64,000 nt of DNA from Siphonodentalium dalli (lineage: Eukaryota > Mollusca > Scaphopoda > Gadilida > Siphonodentaliidae): positions 173,052,310 through 173,116,309 of the forward strand of contig CP136064.1 in the NCBI GenBank assembly GCA_032622095.1, given 5' to 3'. The position numbers and the translations under genes are program-made. Each line of letters opens with the position of its first letter. The stretch's first letter is position 1. Shown here in pieces: positions 34,940-47,300 of this stretch. The notes under the pieces were generated by a model. It worked only from the letters and a program-made list of their open reading frames with translations, searched no databases and had not been told where the DNA came from.

Positions 34940-37085
34940 TTTGTGAATATTCAAATGAAAGACTGCTTCACAAGCTAAAAGCATATGTCATCGGAAAAAA
35001 AATGTTCTCAACCGGATTAAAGAATTCTGAAGCTGGAGAGTATGTAGCGGGTTCATGTAAATTCGGCATGTTCCGAATGGAGTCATGTTACAAATGGAGT
35101 TCCACATTTGCCTAGTATTTTTTTTTTTTATAAATGATCTACCAGACACTTCAATTGGAGTATGCGAAATATTTGCGGATGAGATCAAACTGATAGGAAA
35201 TCCACCCAGAAGCGACATACAAGATTTTTAGTTGAGTCGTTTCTGACCGAAGGTCGGGTAGGATTGTCGGAGTGCATTTTGCAAGTCCCTTCACCCCAGT
35301 ACTTGGCGTGACTACCACACCCACCATGGGGGTGCATGTCCATGTGGTTGGCGTGGGTTGTTGGCACTGAAGTTGACTGGAGGCAAGGCGTGGTAGAGGT
35401 GTCAGCTGCTGTTGAATACTATATATATGGGTCTGTCTGTTTCGTCGAGTAGAAGGATGGACTTCGTCTTTTTCGTGGTGAGTAGCTGGTTTAGCATTTG
35501 GGCAAGTGGGCTGTTGTCTAGTCTGGCGAGTAACATGTTTCTGAATTCCATCAGTCGTTATGTCATCGTAGGTATGTTCGCTGCGTCGTGGATAGCTTTG
35601 GTCCCTTTGCTGGATTTTGGACTGCAATGCGGAGGGCTTTGTTCTGTATTTTCTGTAGTTTGTCGATGTAGATCTTTGGAGCTGCAATGAGGATGACGGC
35701 ACCGTACTCCATGCTTGGACGGACGAAAATAAATCTGGTAGGGGTTTATGAGAGTCTGGCTGTCGTTTTCCCAGTCTGTACTCCGGGGACATCTTTGTAA
35801 GTCGGTTCTTTCTCTGGCGCCGTCGGCTGTCTTCGTGAAGTGTGAGTTGAAGGTCATTCGTTGGCATAAGGTGATTCCTATAGTAGGGTCACGTGGTCGG
35901 ATGGTTGAATTGTCTCGTTGTCTATTTTGGTGTTGATGGACTGCGTTTTCTTTCTTGCGTGGAATAGGATGAGCTGGGATTTCTTGGCGTTGAGTTTGAT
36001 TCTCTATTTTAAGCACCATGTTGATAGGTCGTTGAATGTCTTTTGTAATCGTTATTGTAGGATTTGATGGTTGGTGTGTGTAGTCCAGAGTTCTAGGTAG
36101 TCGGCAAACTGTGATATTTCAACGTTGTTTCTTCGGTCGATGGGTATTGGTCGTTGGTATAGATTAGAAAAAGGAGAGAGCTGAGTCCTTATCCTTGGGG
36201 TGTTCCGGCGCGTAGGTAGACTTGGTTTGACGTGTCGTTGTTGATGCGGACGCTGAGTTGACGATCTTGTAGAAATGGGACAAGGCGTGTGTATTTCTTG
36301 CGATGTCGAGATGGCTGATTTTGTAGCGAAGGTCGTCGTGCAACAGTTTCCCCGTCCAGGAATACTGCGGCTGTTGTCCAATTCTTGCCTAGAGATAGTC
36401 GGACGTCTTCTGCTAGTCAGATGATGTGTTCCATGCCTTCGGTCCCTTTCCTGTATCCGCGCTGCCATGGATTGAAGAAGGTGGAGGATTCAATGTGTTC
36501 TCGTAGTTCTCGTAATCAGATGCTGGATAAGAAATGTTGGTGATTATCTGGAATAGTCTTCCGGTAATCTGTAGGAGGCTGATGGGTCGGTAGTTGTTGG
36601 GATGGAGCGGGCTTTGTCTGGTTTGGGTAGCATTACTCCAACGGCCGTTTTCCATGCTGTTGAGAAAACATACAAGAAATAATTGATGCCGTATATGTAA
36701 ATGGTCTCAGCAATATATAGCAGTTACGATTCAATTCCGCATAGATACAGGTTATTCGCTTTTGGGTACAATAACCCCTGCAATATACATAAAATGACAG
36801 ATACAACAGAGAGAACCCTGAAACTTTAGTAAGATCTAGGATAGTCATAAAGTTCGAAGTGCATGTGAATTGGATATGCAACAACGCTTACCAAATGATG
36901 GGGTGATCCAACGAACATTCACGTACATGGATATTTCAATATCGTATGCATTATACACCACAAAGGTGAGACCAGTTCTGGAACATTGTAACACTGATTG
37001 GAGCCCTCGTCTGAACATTCAGAGAAGGTCCAGTAAAGGGCGTCTAAAATGGTCACAGAAATACAACCCCTTACGTACCGCGATC
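34940..37085 (+). mobile_element. CR1-like LINE remnant, split by another LINE
   Basis: Plus-strand pieces of a CR1-type reverse transcriptase: ERLLHKLKAYVIGKKMF (about 34955), FINDLPDTSIGVCEIFADE (about 35128, degenerate FADD box), then after an interruption GVIQRTFTYMDISISYALYT and VRPVLEHCNTDWSPRLN (about 36895-37015). About 60 codons expected between the two parts are replaced by the minus-strand LINE at 35236-36660. Frameshifts and stops mean it is inactive. Confidence 0.65.
35236..36660 (-). mobile_element. Jockey/CR1-superfamily LINE RT fragment, decayed
   Basis: Read across frames on the minus strand: NNYRPISLLQITGRLF (RT start), AGTPQG (about 36196-36215), the active-site box as SQFADYLELW (normally FADD), LGITLCQRMTF-like thumb sequence (about 35870), and a C-terminal ALQSKI-like tail. 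Stops after AGTPQG and frameshifts show it is dead. It is 5'-truncated at about 36660. A near-identical copy with the same lesions lies at 62751-63585. Confidence 0.75.
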
Positions 37086-38198
37086 ACCCTGTAAAACACA
37101 ACTTAATCTCTATGAAATATAGATCATTTATAATAGGGGCGATCTTATCGAGTTTTATACATATCGGAACGGTATGTAAACACGGATCCATGTAATTGCT
37201 TTGTATTCGTGTGGGTCATAATCATTGGAAGATTATTTAAAGAAAGGAATAGACTCATATCTCTATGCCATAATTTACAGCTGTCAGTCACGCATCCGTG
37301 AAGAGAAACTTCATTTTGATAATTTACATTTGTCGCATCAATAATTCTTGCATCTTGCCAAACACGTCTGCGATTGAATTTGCACGCTGGGGAAATATCT
37401 ACTATTTTTTTTTATAATTTGGTCAATTTTAGCCAAAATGACACTCTTGGTTCCATTGAGTTGGAATATTCATAAGTTAAATTGCACAATTATGCTAATT
37501 TCTTGTTAAAATACGACTAGAATCCCAGTGTCGATTTTTATTGAAATTTGTTCCGCTTTCTGTAAAATCGATTTTGTTTAGGAATCGGATAGGGCTTGGA
37601 CCACAAGAATTGCACAAGTCATTGTTTTAATGGTCAGTTGGTAAATAGAAGATAAAGTAACAATTCTGAAGTTCAGAATTGCTACTTTATCTGCTATGAA
37701 CCAGTTCGAAACATAAATTAATCTAGAAGATATTAGTGAAAATTAGTCATATTTTTCCACTTCCGGTGGCCCCTGTTTATACAGGGGGGGGGGTCATAGT
37801 TTGCCCTATACTGGTGGAATTGTGTAATATCTTCACACTAATATATGCATAGGTATACATTGCACAAGATGTTCTCTCTGTACTTTGTGCATCAAACTGA
37901 CTTTGTGCCTCTTCTGAAAAACCGCGGCTATGTTTGGTGCCATCTTGTCTGGTGTCTACACGGCCACTTTTTTTTCGTGTAAATATTTCTTGAAAGTTGA
38001 GGGGCATAATTAGGAAGAAAATGAGTTGGGTGAAGTTAAGTTCTCGTTAAGTTCTAGTGGGTGCATGGTCCTATCAGCTCTCGGATTAATGTATATTAAA
38101 ATAATGATTTATTTATTCACTGTATTATTCAGCAGTCGATAAATGGGACGAATAGCATAAGCGCATAATTATGCACTCGATCAGTTTATCGCTGGTAT
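37086..38198. other. Region upstream of plus-strand transporter
   Basis: No gene recognised. It contains a short inverted repeat TAAAGTAACAATTCTGAA/TTCAGAATTGCTACTTTA (37653-37690). A promoter or 5' UTR exon of the transporter may lie here, but nothing decisive was seen. Confidence 0.45.
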
Positions 38199-38343
38199 AT
38201 GAAGAACATTCCAGCAGTGCTTACTGCGAGAACAATAATGAGGTGCTGCGGGAGATGGTCCAAACGTCCGTTGTGGAGGGGCTTCTTGGCTATCGTCGGT
38301 GGCTTCATCGTTCACCTAACACTCGGTACAATGTACACCAGTG
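38199..38343 (+). CDS. Transporter exon 1
   Basis: ATG at 38199, basic N-terminus ([10 protein letters not shown]), TM1 [20 protein letters not shown], donor GTAAGC, phase 1. The start fits the paralogue's start position. Confidence 0.8.
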
Positions 38344-41300
38344 GTAAGCCAATCACTTGTAAATGTCCTCCCTGTTACAAGGGCCATGGTATTTTTTAAT
38401 GTTCAAGAGTTGACTCAACGTCCGATAATCGCTTCGCCGAATACGAAATCCGTGAGCATGCAGTAGAATCGCTAGATGAATTTTGATCTTAGAGATTTGG
38501 TGGACATCATTATCATCATCATCTTTATTCAGGAACAAGTCAATTTGAGATTTTATGTTTTTCTCCCATTGTGGCCGAGGGGTCCTGGTCCTTCCCCAGT
38601 GCCAGTTAAAAACTGCTAATCAATTAAAAAGTCGAGTCCTCAATTTGCCTGGAGTTAGACTGCAATATATACCAGACTATTTCAAAATGTCCCCCCCCCC
38701 TTGGCCTAACCATGGTTGGCCCATGCAGTGGTTCTCTTCCCTCCCTGGTAGTCAGTCAAAGACTCTAAATATTCATTAAATTAAACTATATATAGTAAGG
38801 CGGTGATGTGCCAGTTCGGAAATTTCAAGACAAGGAGGTCACAAACTGATGGCAGTGTTCATACAAGTGTAGAGCGGGGACTGATCTCTGACCTCTGACC
38901 CGCAGTTTGTCTCGTCACGTCCATATTTTGGTTCAACGTGAAACAATAAAGAGCGGTCAATTCCTGAAAGGGACCTGGCTAGATGGAGAGGGTTTTGTTG
39001 GGGGGGGGCTGTCCACCTTTGAATTTCCAACTGCACCTCCATCCTTGAACCCAGGCTAAACTCACAATTTCGCGTAGTACCAAATGTACCCCCTCCCATT
39101 TGACTTGCAATTTCCGAACTGGCACATCACAGCTTGATTTTGATTTTAGTATATTTTAATGAATATTTAGAGTTTTTTACTGACTACCGGGGAAGGAAGA
39201 GGACCCACTGGGCCGACCATGGTTTGGCCCAATGGGAGAACATTTTGAAGTATCCTTGCATCTAGAAGTCTAACTCCAGGCAAATTCAGGACTCGATTTT
39301 TTTATTGATTAGCCTGCATGGGATTGGACGTTTCGTCGTATTATATTAATGTTTGGGAGTGATTCGCGGTGCAAGCGCTTTACAATTGACGTTGAATGCA
39401 AATAATTTTGAGTTTGTTTTGTAAAACTGATAATATAGCTCAGAAGAATTACTAGTTTGTTGTCAATTCGCAAATCGGTTAGGTATGATCTACTTTAAAC
39501 GCGAATCAGTTGCACCCGAGATGTTTTTTTTTCTGTAATGTTTCAAATCTGAGTATGGGCACATTTCAGGGAACATCACTCCATACATAATTTCTTATGT
39601 TCGGTATCACGGGGAGAAAACCATACGCGCAGAGGACGGGATATGGGTCTTTAATCTGATGGCACTTGGACAAGGAGCAGCCATGGTGTTCGGAGGAATG
39701 CTTGAACAGAGGATAGGGCCAAGAATATCAGCATTAATCTCCTGTTCATTAATGAGGTGAGATGTTAAGGATACATAATCCGAATTAACGCTCCTAAATT
39801 ACTATATCTTTTACTTTAGGGGTAAACCAAATATTTGATTCGAGTCGAGAAATCCACCCATCAAAGCTCTGAGTTATTAGATATCGATTTTTTTTTAATC
39901 TGTTATTTTACACCACCTGGAATATTTGGCGGCCTAGCAAATATTCGACGAGCCGACAGACATACCATCGATACCAATTTGCGTTGAACAAAATATTCAT
40001 ATATAACATGTTATGAAATAGTTTATACTAGAGTTCACAGTGGTTAGCAATAATTATTTATAAAAACAAGAAATATCTTGTTAGTATACCAAGAAAATTT
40101 TCTTACATCAAATTTTCTAATATTTAGAAAATTAGTTTCTTTATAGAAATTTAAATTATAATTATGAGAATAATGTTCTTAATGTTTTCTAAGAACAGAT
40201 TAATTATTTTTTCTCATATTTTCTTAATATAAGAAATAATTTCTTAAATCCTAGAAAGTCTTTTTCTCAATATCTAGAAAAGGTAAGGAATATTTTCTTA
40301 CATCCTAGAAAGTCTTTTTCTAAATATCTAGAAAAATGTAAGAAAAATCTATATTCGATTGACCTCACAATTACATGTGTAGTTTTTATATGTGTATGTG
40401 TATATGCAGGTGCATTTTTCGGTGGAATTGGTACTCAGAAAGTGTTCTCACTGCCAGTGTCGGATCACTCACAAGATGTGAAGTTTGAGCTGCAAGCAAG
40501 TTACTCCCTTAAACCAACCAACGGTCCACAACAGCTTAATTTGGGAGATCGGTTGGGATGATCCTTTTTTTGACCGAGTTCCGCCCGTTGCTTTTCTATA
40601 ACAGACGCTACGCCCATAACCGTGTATTTCTATCACTGTAGATGATATATCATTTTGAAGAAAGATTAATCGCCGACACGCCCGGTGATTAATCACATTC
40701 AGGGGTTTACGTGAAAGCTCTGACTTAACGTTTACATGTAGAACGTCTTTTGAATGAACGTCCGTTATAGAAGAGTAACGGGGCAGGTCTCGGTCCAAAA
40801 ACAGCATCATCCCAACCGATAGCCCAAGTTGTTTTGGACCGAGAAGACTGGTCATCTTTAAAGCGAGAAGTACTACATGTACGTGGAAGACTGTATTTTG
40901 TTTAATATATTGAGTATTTCATATCATAAGGATGTTTTAGAGGGACACTAATAGTTACTTTGTTAAATTTTCAATAACAGAATGATATTCTCTGGTATTG
41001 ATTGGTCTAATGTATATGTCATATTTGGTTTTAAATATTCGTTCAACAGAAAAAAACCCCAGAAAACTGGGTTGAATTAAATTATGTATGTTGTTGTTGT
41101 TGCTGTTGTTGGGCTATGTAACATGGGCTATGGAACCCTGCATACATCTTTTATCTATAGACCCCATATCTGCACGAAATGTTGAGTCTGGTAATAGACC
41201 CGTGTTATATTTTCAGTCTTGGGATTCTCTTCACCTACTTCTCAGTCCAGCAATCCTATGGTCTGACGCTGTTCACGTATGGCATAGTGTTTGGCCTCGG

Positions 41301-44300
41301 CATGGGGGCCTCTTATGTTGTACCCTTGGCATGTGGCATGAGGGTGAGTATCAGACCCATGAATATTAGGCCATAAATATACATACCTAGATTATTATCA
41401 TCCCCTCTCTTCCGTCTCGGATTTTTTTTGTTTTGTTATATACTCAGGATTATCCACACCTTATTCATAGTCGTAACAATGGATTTTGGAAAACTATGCA
41501 TATTATAGTTTTAGTCGGAATATCGATATACATGTATGCATGTGTATGACTTAATTGTACTTCGTATTTGAGCATCCACTCCAACTCCAATGCAGAATCC
41601 GAATTCCCCCCAGCATGTACAGTCAGTTTCGGGGGATGTGTTCCCAAACATATGTTCATATTTGTATTAACGTGATATTGAATTTCACCTGTACATTATA
41701 CGATTTGATACATATTTATTTTTCTCACCTGGCTCCAAATAAAAGTCTTAATCTCGTATGCGTATAAGCTCTGCCATATCAGTCCCATGCATGTTAGACA
41801 AAATAACTTGCGACCCATATGTGAATGTCTACGGGCATTAGAAAACTACTTCTCAAGAACACAAGTGCAGGAAATTTCAATTGCTGGTCGCATAATCGTC
41901 TTTGTCACGGTCGCATACTCGGCGTTGTCAATTGAGTGCGATGGTACCCCCACCCCAGTATGGCTATCAGGCGATCAATCACACAACTGAGGTGAACATT
42001 AGTTGTAAAAATCACCCAAAGCCTATGGCTATGTTAATATTTGGTTTCCACTCAATATAATAGGACATTATATAGATTTTCTCAACACTAAAGACGAATT
42101 TCATGCACACAGTGTTGTGCGTAAAACCAAAACAACCAGTCTATATTTATGTCAAGGATTATTTATTGTTGTGCTAATCATCTAGTCCTAAACTCTTTAC
42201 ATATTATCGAATGAAATATTCATTTGTTTATATGTTTTCTGGTTTCTTCCACATCAGTTTGGTCGCTGAATCATTAAAATGTTGTTGCACCGTTGTTGTC
42301 AAGCCACTGAATCGTGAAATTGGTCGCTGAATCGTCAAAACGAGCGTGGACTAAGAGTCAAACGACTCGTTCTCAAACAAAGATGATTATATAAGTTTGT
42401 GGAATAAACGGATCACTTAGCCGATGATATACTGAATTGGGTCTCCCATTCACCTATAACACTATCCAGTGATATGCTCTATTATTCGTGTGAAGGGATG
42501 TTCAGGTAATAAAAGCAGACGACAGACAGAAACAAAACAGATACAAACGCAGAATGATTCATATGCATTCGTGAGAAATGTTCAGACCTATATGTCCGTT
42601 TGTTGAACTTATTATCTGAAATAATCATATATGGCAACTGCTCCTAAATGAGTATCTACTATAGAAAGGGTTAATAGTGCACATACCCAGGTACCTTACG
42701 TCAAAAGTATTTCATGTGAACTCTATAATCTAATGGTAACCATGCATGCAACAAATATAAATGTTGGTCACGAGACACATAGCCAACAAAAGCTCGTGGA
42801 AAAGATGTATAACTGTTGGAATAGTGATACGTTTTGACTGGAATCATGTGAAAATTCAGATATATTTTTTGATAATTTTTTTTGATAAAATGCCGGTCGT
42901 TGCAAACTAAACCACGGAATAGATCCCATCTTATGCATGGTCGTACTATCGTCCAACGAGCATTGGCCTACGTCTTAGTTGTCTAGATTTATACATTATA
43001 CTACAACGACTGTTGTGAAAACAAATCTAACTGTATATAATGTATGTTCTTCAAAATTCTCTCTATCTGCAAATTTCTCCAATTGAGTCAGGTGGGGGTG
43101 AAAACAAAAATTTCCGGCACGTATGCCGGGGTGGGTGGGTGGTCAAAGCCACCAACAACCAATTTTTTCCGCAACTAAAAAAAAAAATTCTGCTTGTTTT
43201 TTTTAGTGTTTTGGCAATAAGTTGGGCTTCAAAACCACTTTGAATGAGAGAAATAATGTAATTCTAACTGGTAAACTGACTGCAGGCAGTTATCGTGTTG
43301 TATTTTGTTGCAATTTTTTAAATCCAAGATGGCCGCTGGCAGCCATGTTTTTTTGGCCGAATGACCTCAAAATGACTCATTCCTATTTACATGTCCATGT
43401 TAACATCCATGATAAATAGTATGCACATAAATTCATATACAGCTGTTTACAGTGAATTTCCCCCCGCAAATCTCTGTTTTAGTGTTAAAGGGGGGGGTGG
43501 GTGTCAAAAAATGGTCGGAAAAAACTGCCGTAAACGGACAAAAATTTGGCGGTGGGGGTAGGTGGGTACAAAAAATGATCGAAAGGGAAAAAATGCCATA
43601 CGTGCCTGAATTTCTTTTCCGACCCCCCCCCCCCCCTTGATTGAGTTGGCTTATTGAACATGAGACGGCCAATTTTCATCAGTCTATAGTGTGTGTGGAT
43701 TTGATTTAAACATATTTAGTGTCATGTATAAATTTTATAATGAATGTATTGGTACATAAATATAAGGGATTGGAGTATAAGTTCTGATAACTTAGGTGTA
43801 TCTCCGCTCCCTGCAACAAGTATAAATTCATACACAAACGTACGAAGTAATATAGCAGGTTTTGGTATGACGGGGTGACTTGATTAAATATGATTTGGTA
43901 AAAGAATCAAAGAATGATTATGTTTTTTTTTTTAAATACATATTAGGGAATATTTGAATGGGGCATGACTATAGGAGGGCTTTTGGAAATTAGGGGTGTT
44001 GTCACGTATGTAGATAACAGGACAAAGGGTACATTCGTTAGTTTAGTGGTTTAGAATTAAAGATGCTCCTTCTTATTTACGGCTTTCAAAAGAGGGAGTT
44101 TTCCATATCTTTTTTAAAACTTTTTGTCGGACACAAAATAGTCAATTGATCACTGAGATAAAGAGCTGTTTTAATTTCTATTAGTTTGTTATACCGGTAC
44201 TTGTTTTTGTCACGTGTTTGGATGTTTTTGTGTACATGTATTTTGGCAATTTTAATTATTTTACATTTATCATTTGACTGGTGTACATCGACTTGGGAAA

Positions 44301-47300
44301 TTCTGACTGATTCGGATGAGACATATTTCACAAAACAAATGATACCTATTTCCAGTGGTTCCCGGAACAGAAAGGATTCGTCAGTGGTGTAATTCTAGCT
44401 GCGTTTGGTGGTGGCTCCTTCATCTTCAATCAAGTGCAGACTGCGTTCGTCAATCCAGACAATTACTCGCCCGAGTTGGTTATAGACGGGGATCTGTGAG
44501 TCGAACTATACAAGGACGGATTCGTCTCCAATTTAATCATCCGACTTTAAATCTGGTTTAAACCTACACTGACGGTCCAGCCAAACCGGGTCTATGGGGT
44601 GTTGTGGTCGTTCGGTGGATATTTGATTCGACGAGATAAGCATACAGTCAAACTACTAATTACCTCGTGGACCACAATCAGGCTGGTAGAATGGTTATTG
44701 GCACGCCCTCAAATCACGCTCTCAACAACTCTCACCCTTGACACATGTCAGCCAATTGTCGAGATTATTTACAGCTCCGCCCATTGAACTGATTATGTAA
44801 CACTTGTTAATCGCGGTCCAAAAAGACGGATTCGTAAATTCAGGTCTATGGCTTCATTAATCCCCATTTTGCTGACCGTCGAATTATATTGTTTAGTTGT
44901 CGACTTAAGGTTATAAAACACACAAAAAAAGGTATCACAATTGGCACAACACATATTCCCATACATATACACGTAACCTGTGTGAGCGCTTCTCGCTTAT
45001 AATCAAAATACTTCAATTATCTTAATTGTCAAGTTTCGCTGATGATAGAACGCGGCAGTCCGCAATATATGCAATGGCGTTTGATTAGTTCGACGATATA
45101 TATACACTATTGTTACCCATTAGTAGAGTTTTACTTTGTAAATCATTGGAATTTAGAATTAACTGGTTAACCCCAAATTCGCGTTCGTAACGCCACGACG
45201 AACTGTTGCCCGCCCTGAATGAACTGTTGCCCGGTTTGCAATCACGGTCAGCTTTCGTGACGTCACGAGTGAACTGTTGCCCGACCCGAGCGAACTGTTG
45301 ACTGGCTCCGAGCGAACTGTTGACTGGCCCGAACGAACTGTTACATGGTTTGCAATTTCCGTGACGTTTCGGTTATTTCCGGAAATTTCCGGTTTCGTTT
45401 TTTAATTATACCGGATTTCCGCATTGTTATTGTCACTATTAAAGAGTGTGATTAATTAGCAATGACCTGATTATATACAAGTAAATGTATTGGGTAACAA
45501 AGCAATTATTTCATGTGTCCTTCGGCCTTGGGCAACAGTTCGATTGTCATTCCTGATACCTCGGGACAATAATTTTGACTGTTCCCAAAAGACACATGAA
45601 ATAATTGCTTACTGCTAAACCATGGTATGGTTGGAGCGCGTTTAAACCAGAGATGACGAGTGCGTCACCACCACCGTGTACGTGGTATCGACAAACCCGA
45701 GGGTATCGCCAAACCCGAGAACATGGGAAAGTAATTTTCACGTATATATGATATTGCGCGTTGGTTGGGTTGGGTTTTGGTGCATGGGGACCGGAGTGCT
45801 GGCATTCGGATATGAGTAGTGTAACGTATACACAATGCAATTGCCAATACACATTGAAAGTAATGACACAAAGCAATTAACAGTTACATGTAGGAACCCA
45901 GAATGGTCCTTATGTTATCGATTTACTATGTGGGTATATACATACTATATACAACATACTTACTGCTATTGGTAATAAACACTTCACTGTGGAACACGTT
46001 TATACTGTCATACTGTCATGATTATTTACTGCACAGAAGATCCGCGTTTGGTGACATCTTCGTCTGCGACTTTGACATCTATCTGGGCCGACAGTGGTCC
46101 CTCCATATCGCGCGGATATTGAGAACGACACTGATTTTTAAATTCTGTTCAATCCTACGCTTCATTAACAAATTCAACTATATACCGGCATTTGTTTTGG
46201 CAGCGTGGAAGTCCAGGTACTAGTGGTGGATGTTCTCGAAAATTTTAGTGAGCAAAAGCAAAAACACTATTAAAAAAATTCGCAAAAAGATATTAAATGG
46301 TTTGATCTTGGAAAACTGATTGACAGCGGGTGGATAGATATTCCTGCTCCATGTGGACATACACATACGTTGTTCGTTGTCTATTTTACGATGAGAAACA
46401 AACATAATCACATATCATATACGTGAAAATGACTTCCCATGTTCTCGGGTTTGGCGATACCCTCGGGTTTGGCGATACCATGTACACGGGTGGTCACTTA
46501 GTTAGAGCTCTGGTCTAAAGTTTAAACTATGGCTTGGGCTATCAAACGGCTGTTTAAACATAGAAGTCTAACTGGAGATGACGAATCCGACCCTATTGTG
46601 TTCGGTAGGTTGGCACCGAGGTGTGAATAATAGTGACTATACTTAGGCCTTTCCTTGTTGGTTTGATTTGATTGTTTTTTTAGCCATCTTAATTATGACA
46701 AAGAAGGGTAATTTGTGTTGAATTTATGATAGTGTTCGGTATTCGACGGATTTCGGTATACGAATATTAGGTTCGAATAACGAGCGAATATTCGAATAGT
46801 ATTCGAATGTTTAGATAAATTATAAAATTATATAGATAACATATTTTGGAACCAATTTATTATTTAATGAAATAGCATATTTATCCATGCACATGCTATA
46901 CGCAAAAAAAAAGTCTTTAGGCTTAATAGCAAGAGTTTATCTGTTTATGAAATTCAAGTAGTCAATGTCCCATGCATGGTTCCACAAGTTGGTCGTAGTG
47001 CCACACTAACTAAGAACATGATATGGATTGAGCTTGCAGGTTGCCTTTTTAGTTTTGGCATCCAACGTGAAGTGAGTCAATATATCTGATTTCTTCGAAT
47101 TTGACGCCATATTATACACACAAGTGAGTCGTGACAACACGCAAACAAAATGATGCCTTATAGGTCCGCTTCATATGACCACATGCAAGCACTGTCTGGT
47201 TTACACCTAGCCAATAAAATTATGTCGACGTCATGACGCCAATCAAATCAGAACGTTACAGTTACGTCATATTAATTATTTTATGGTCAGTGGAAAATAG

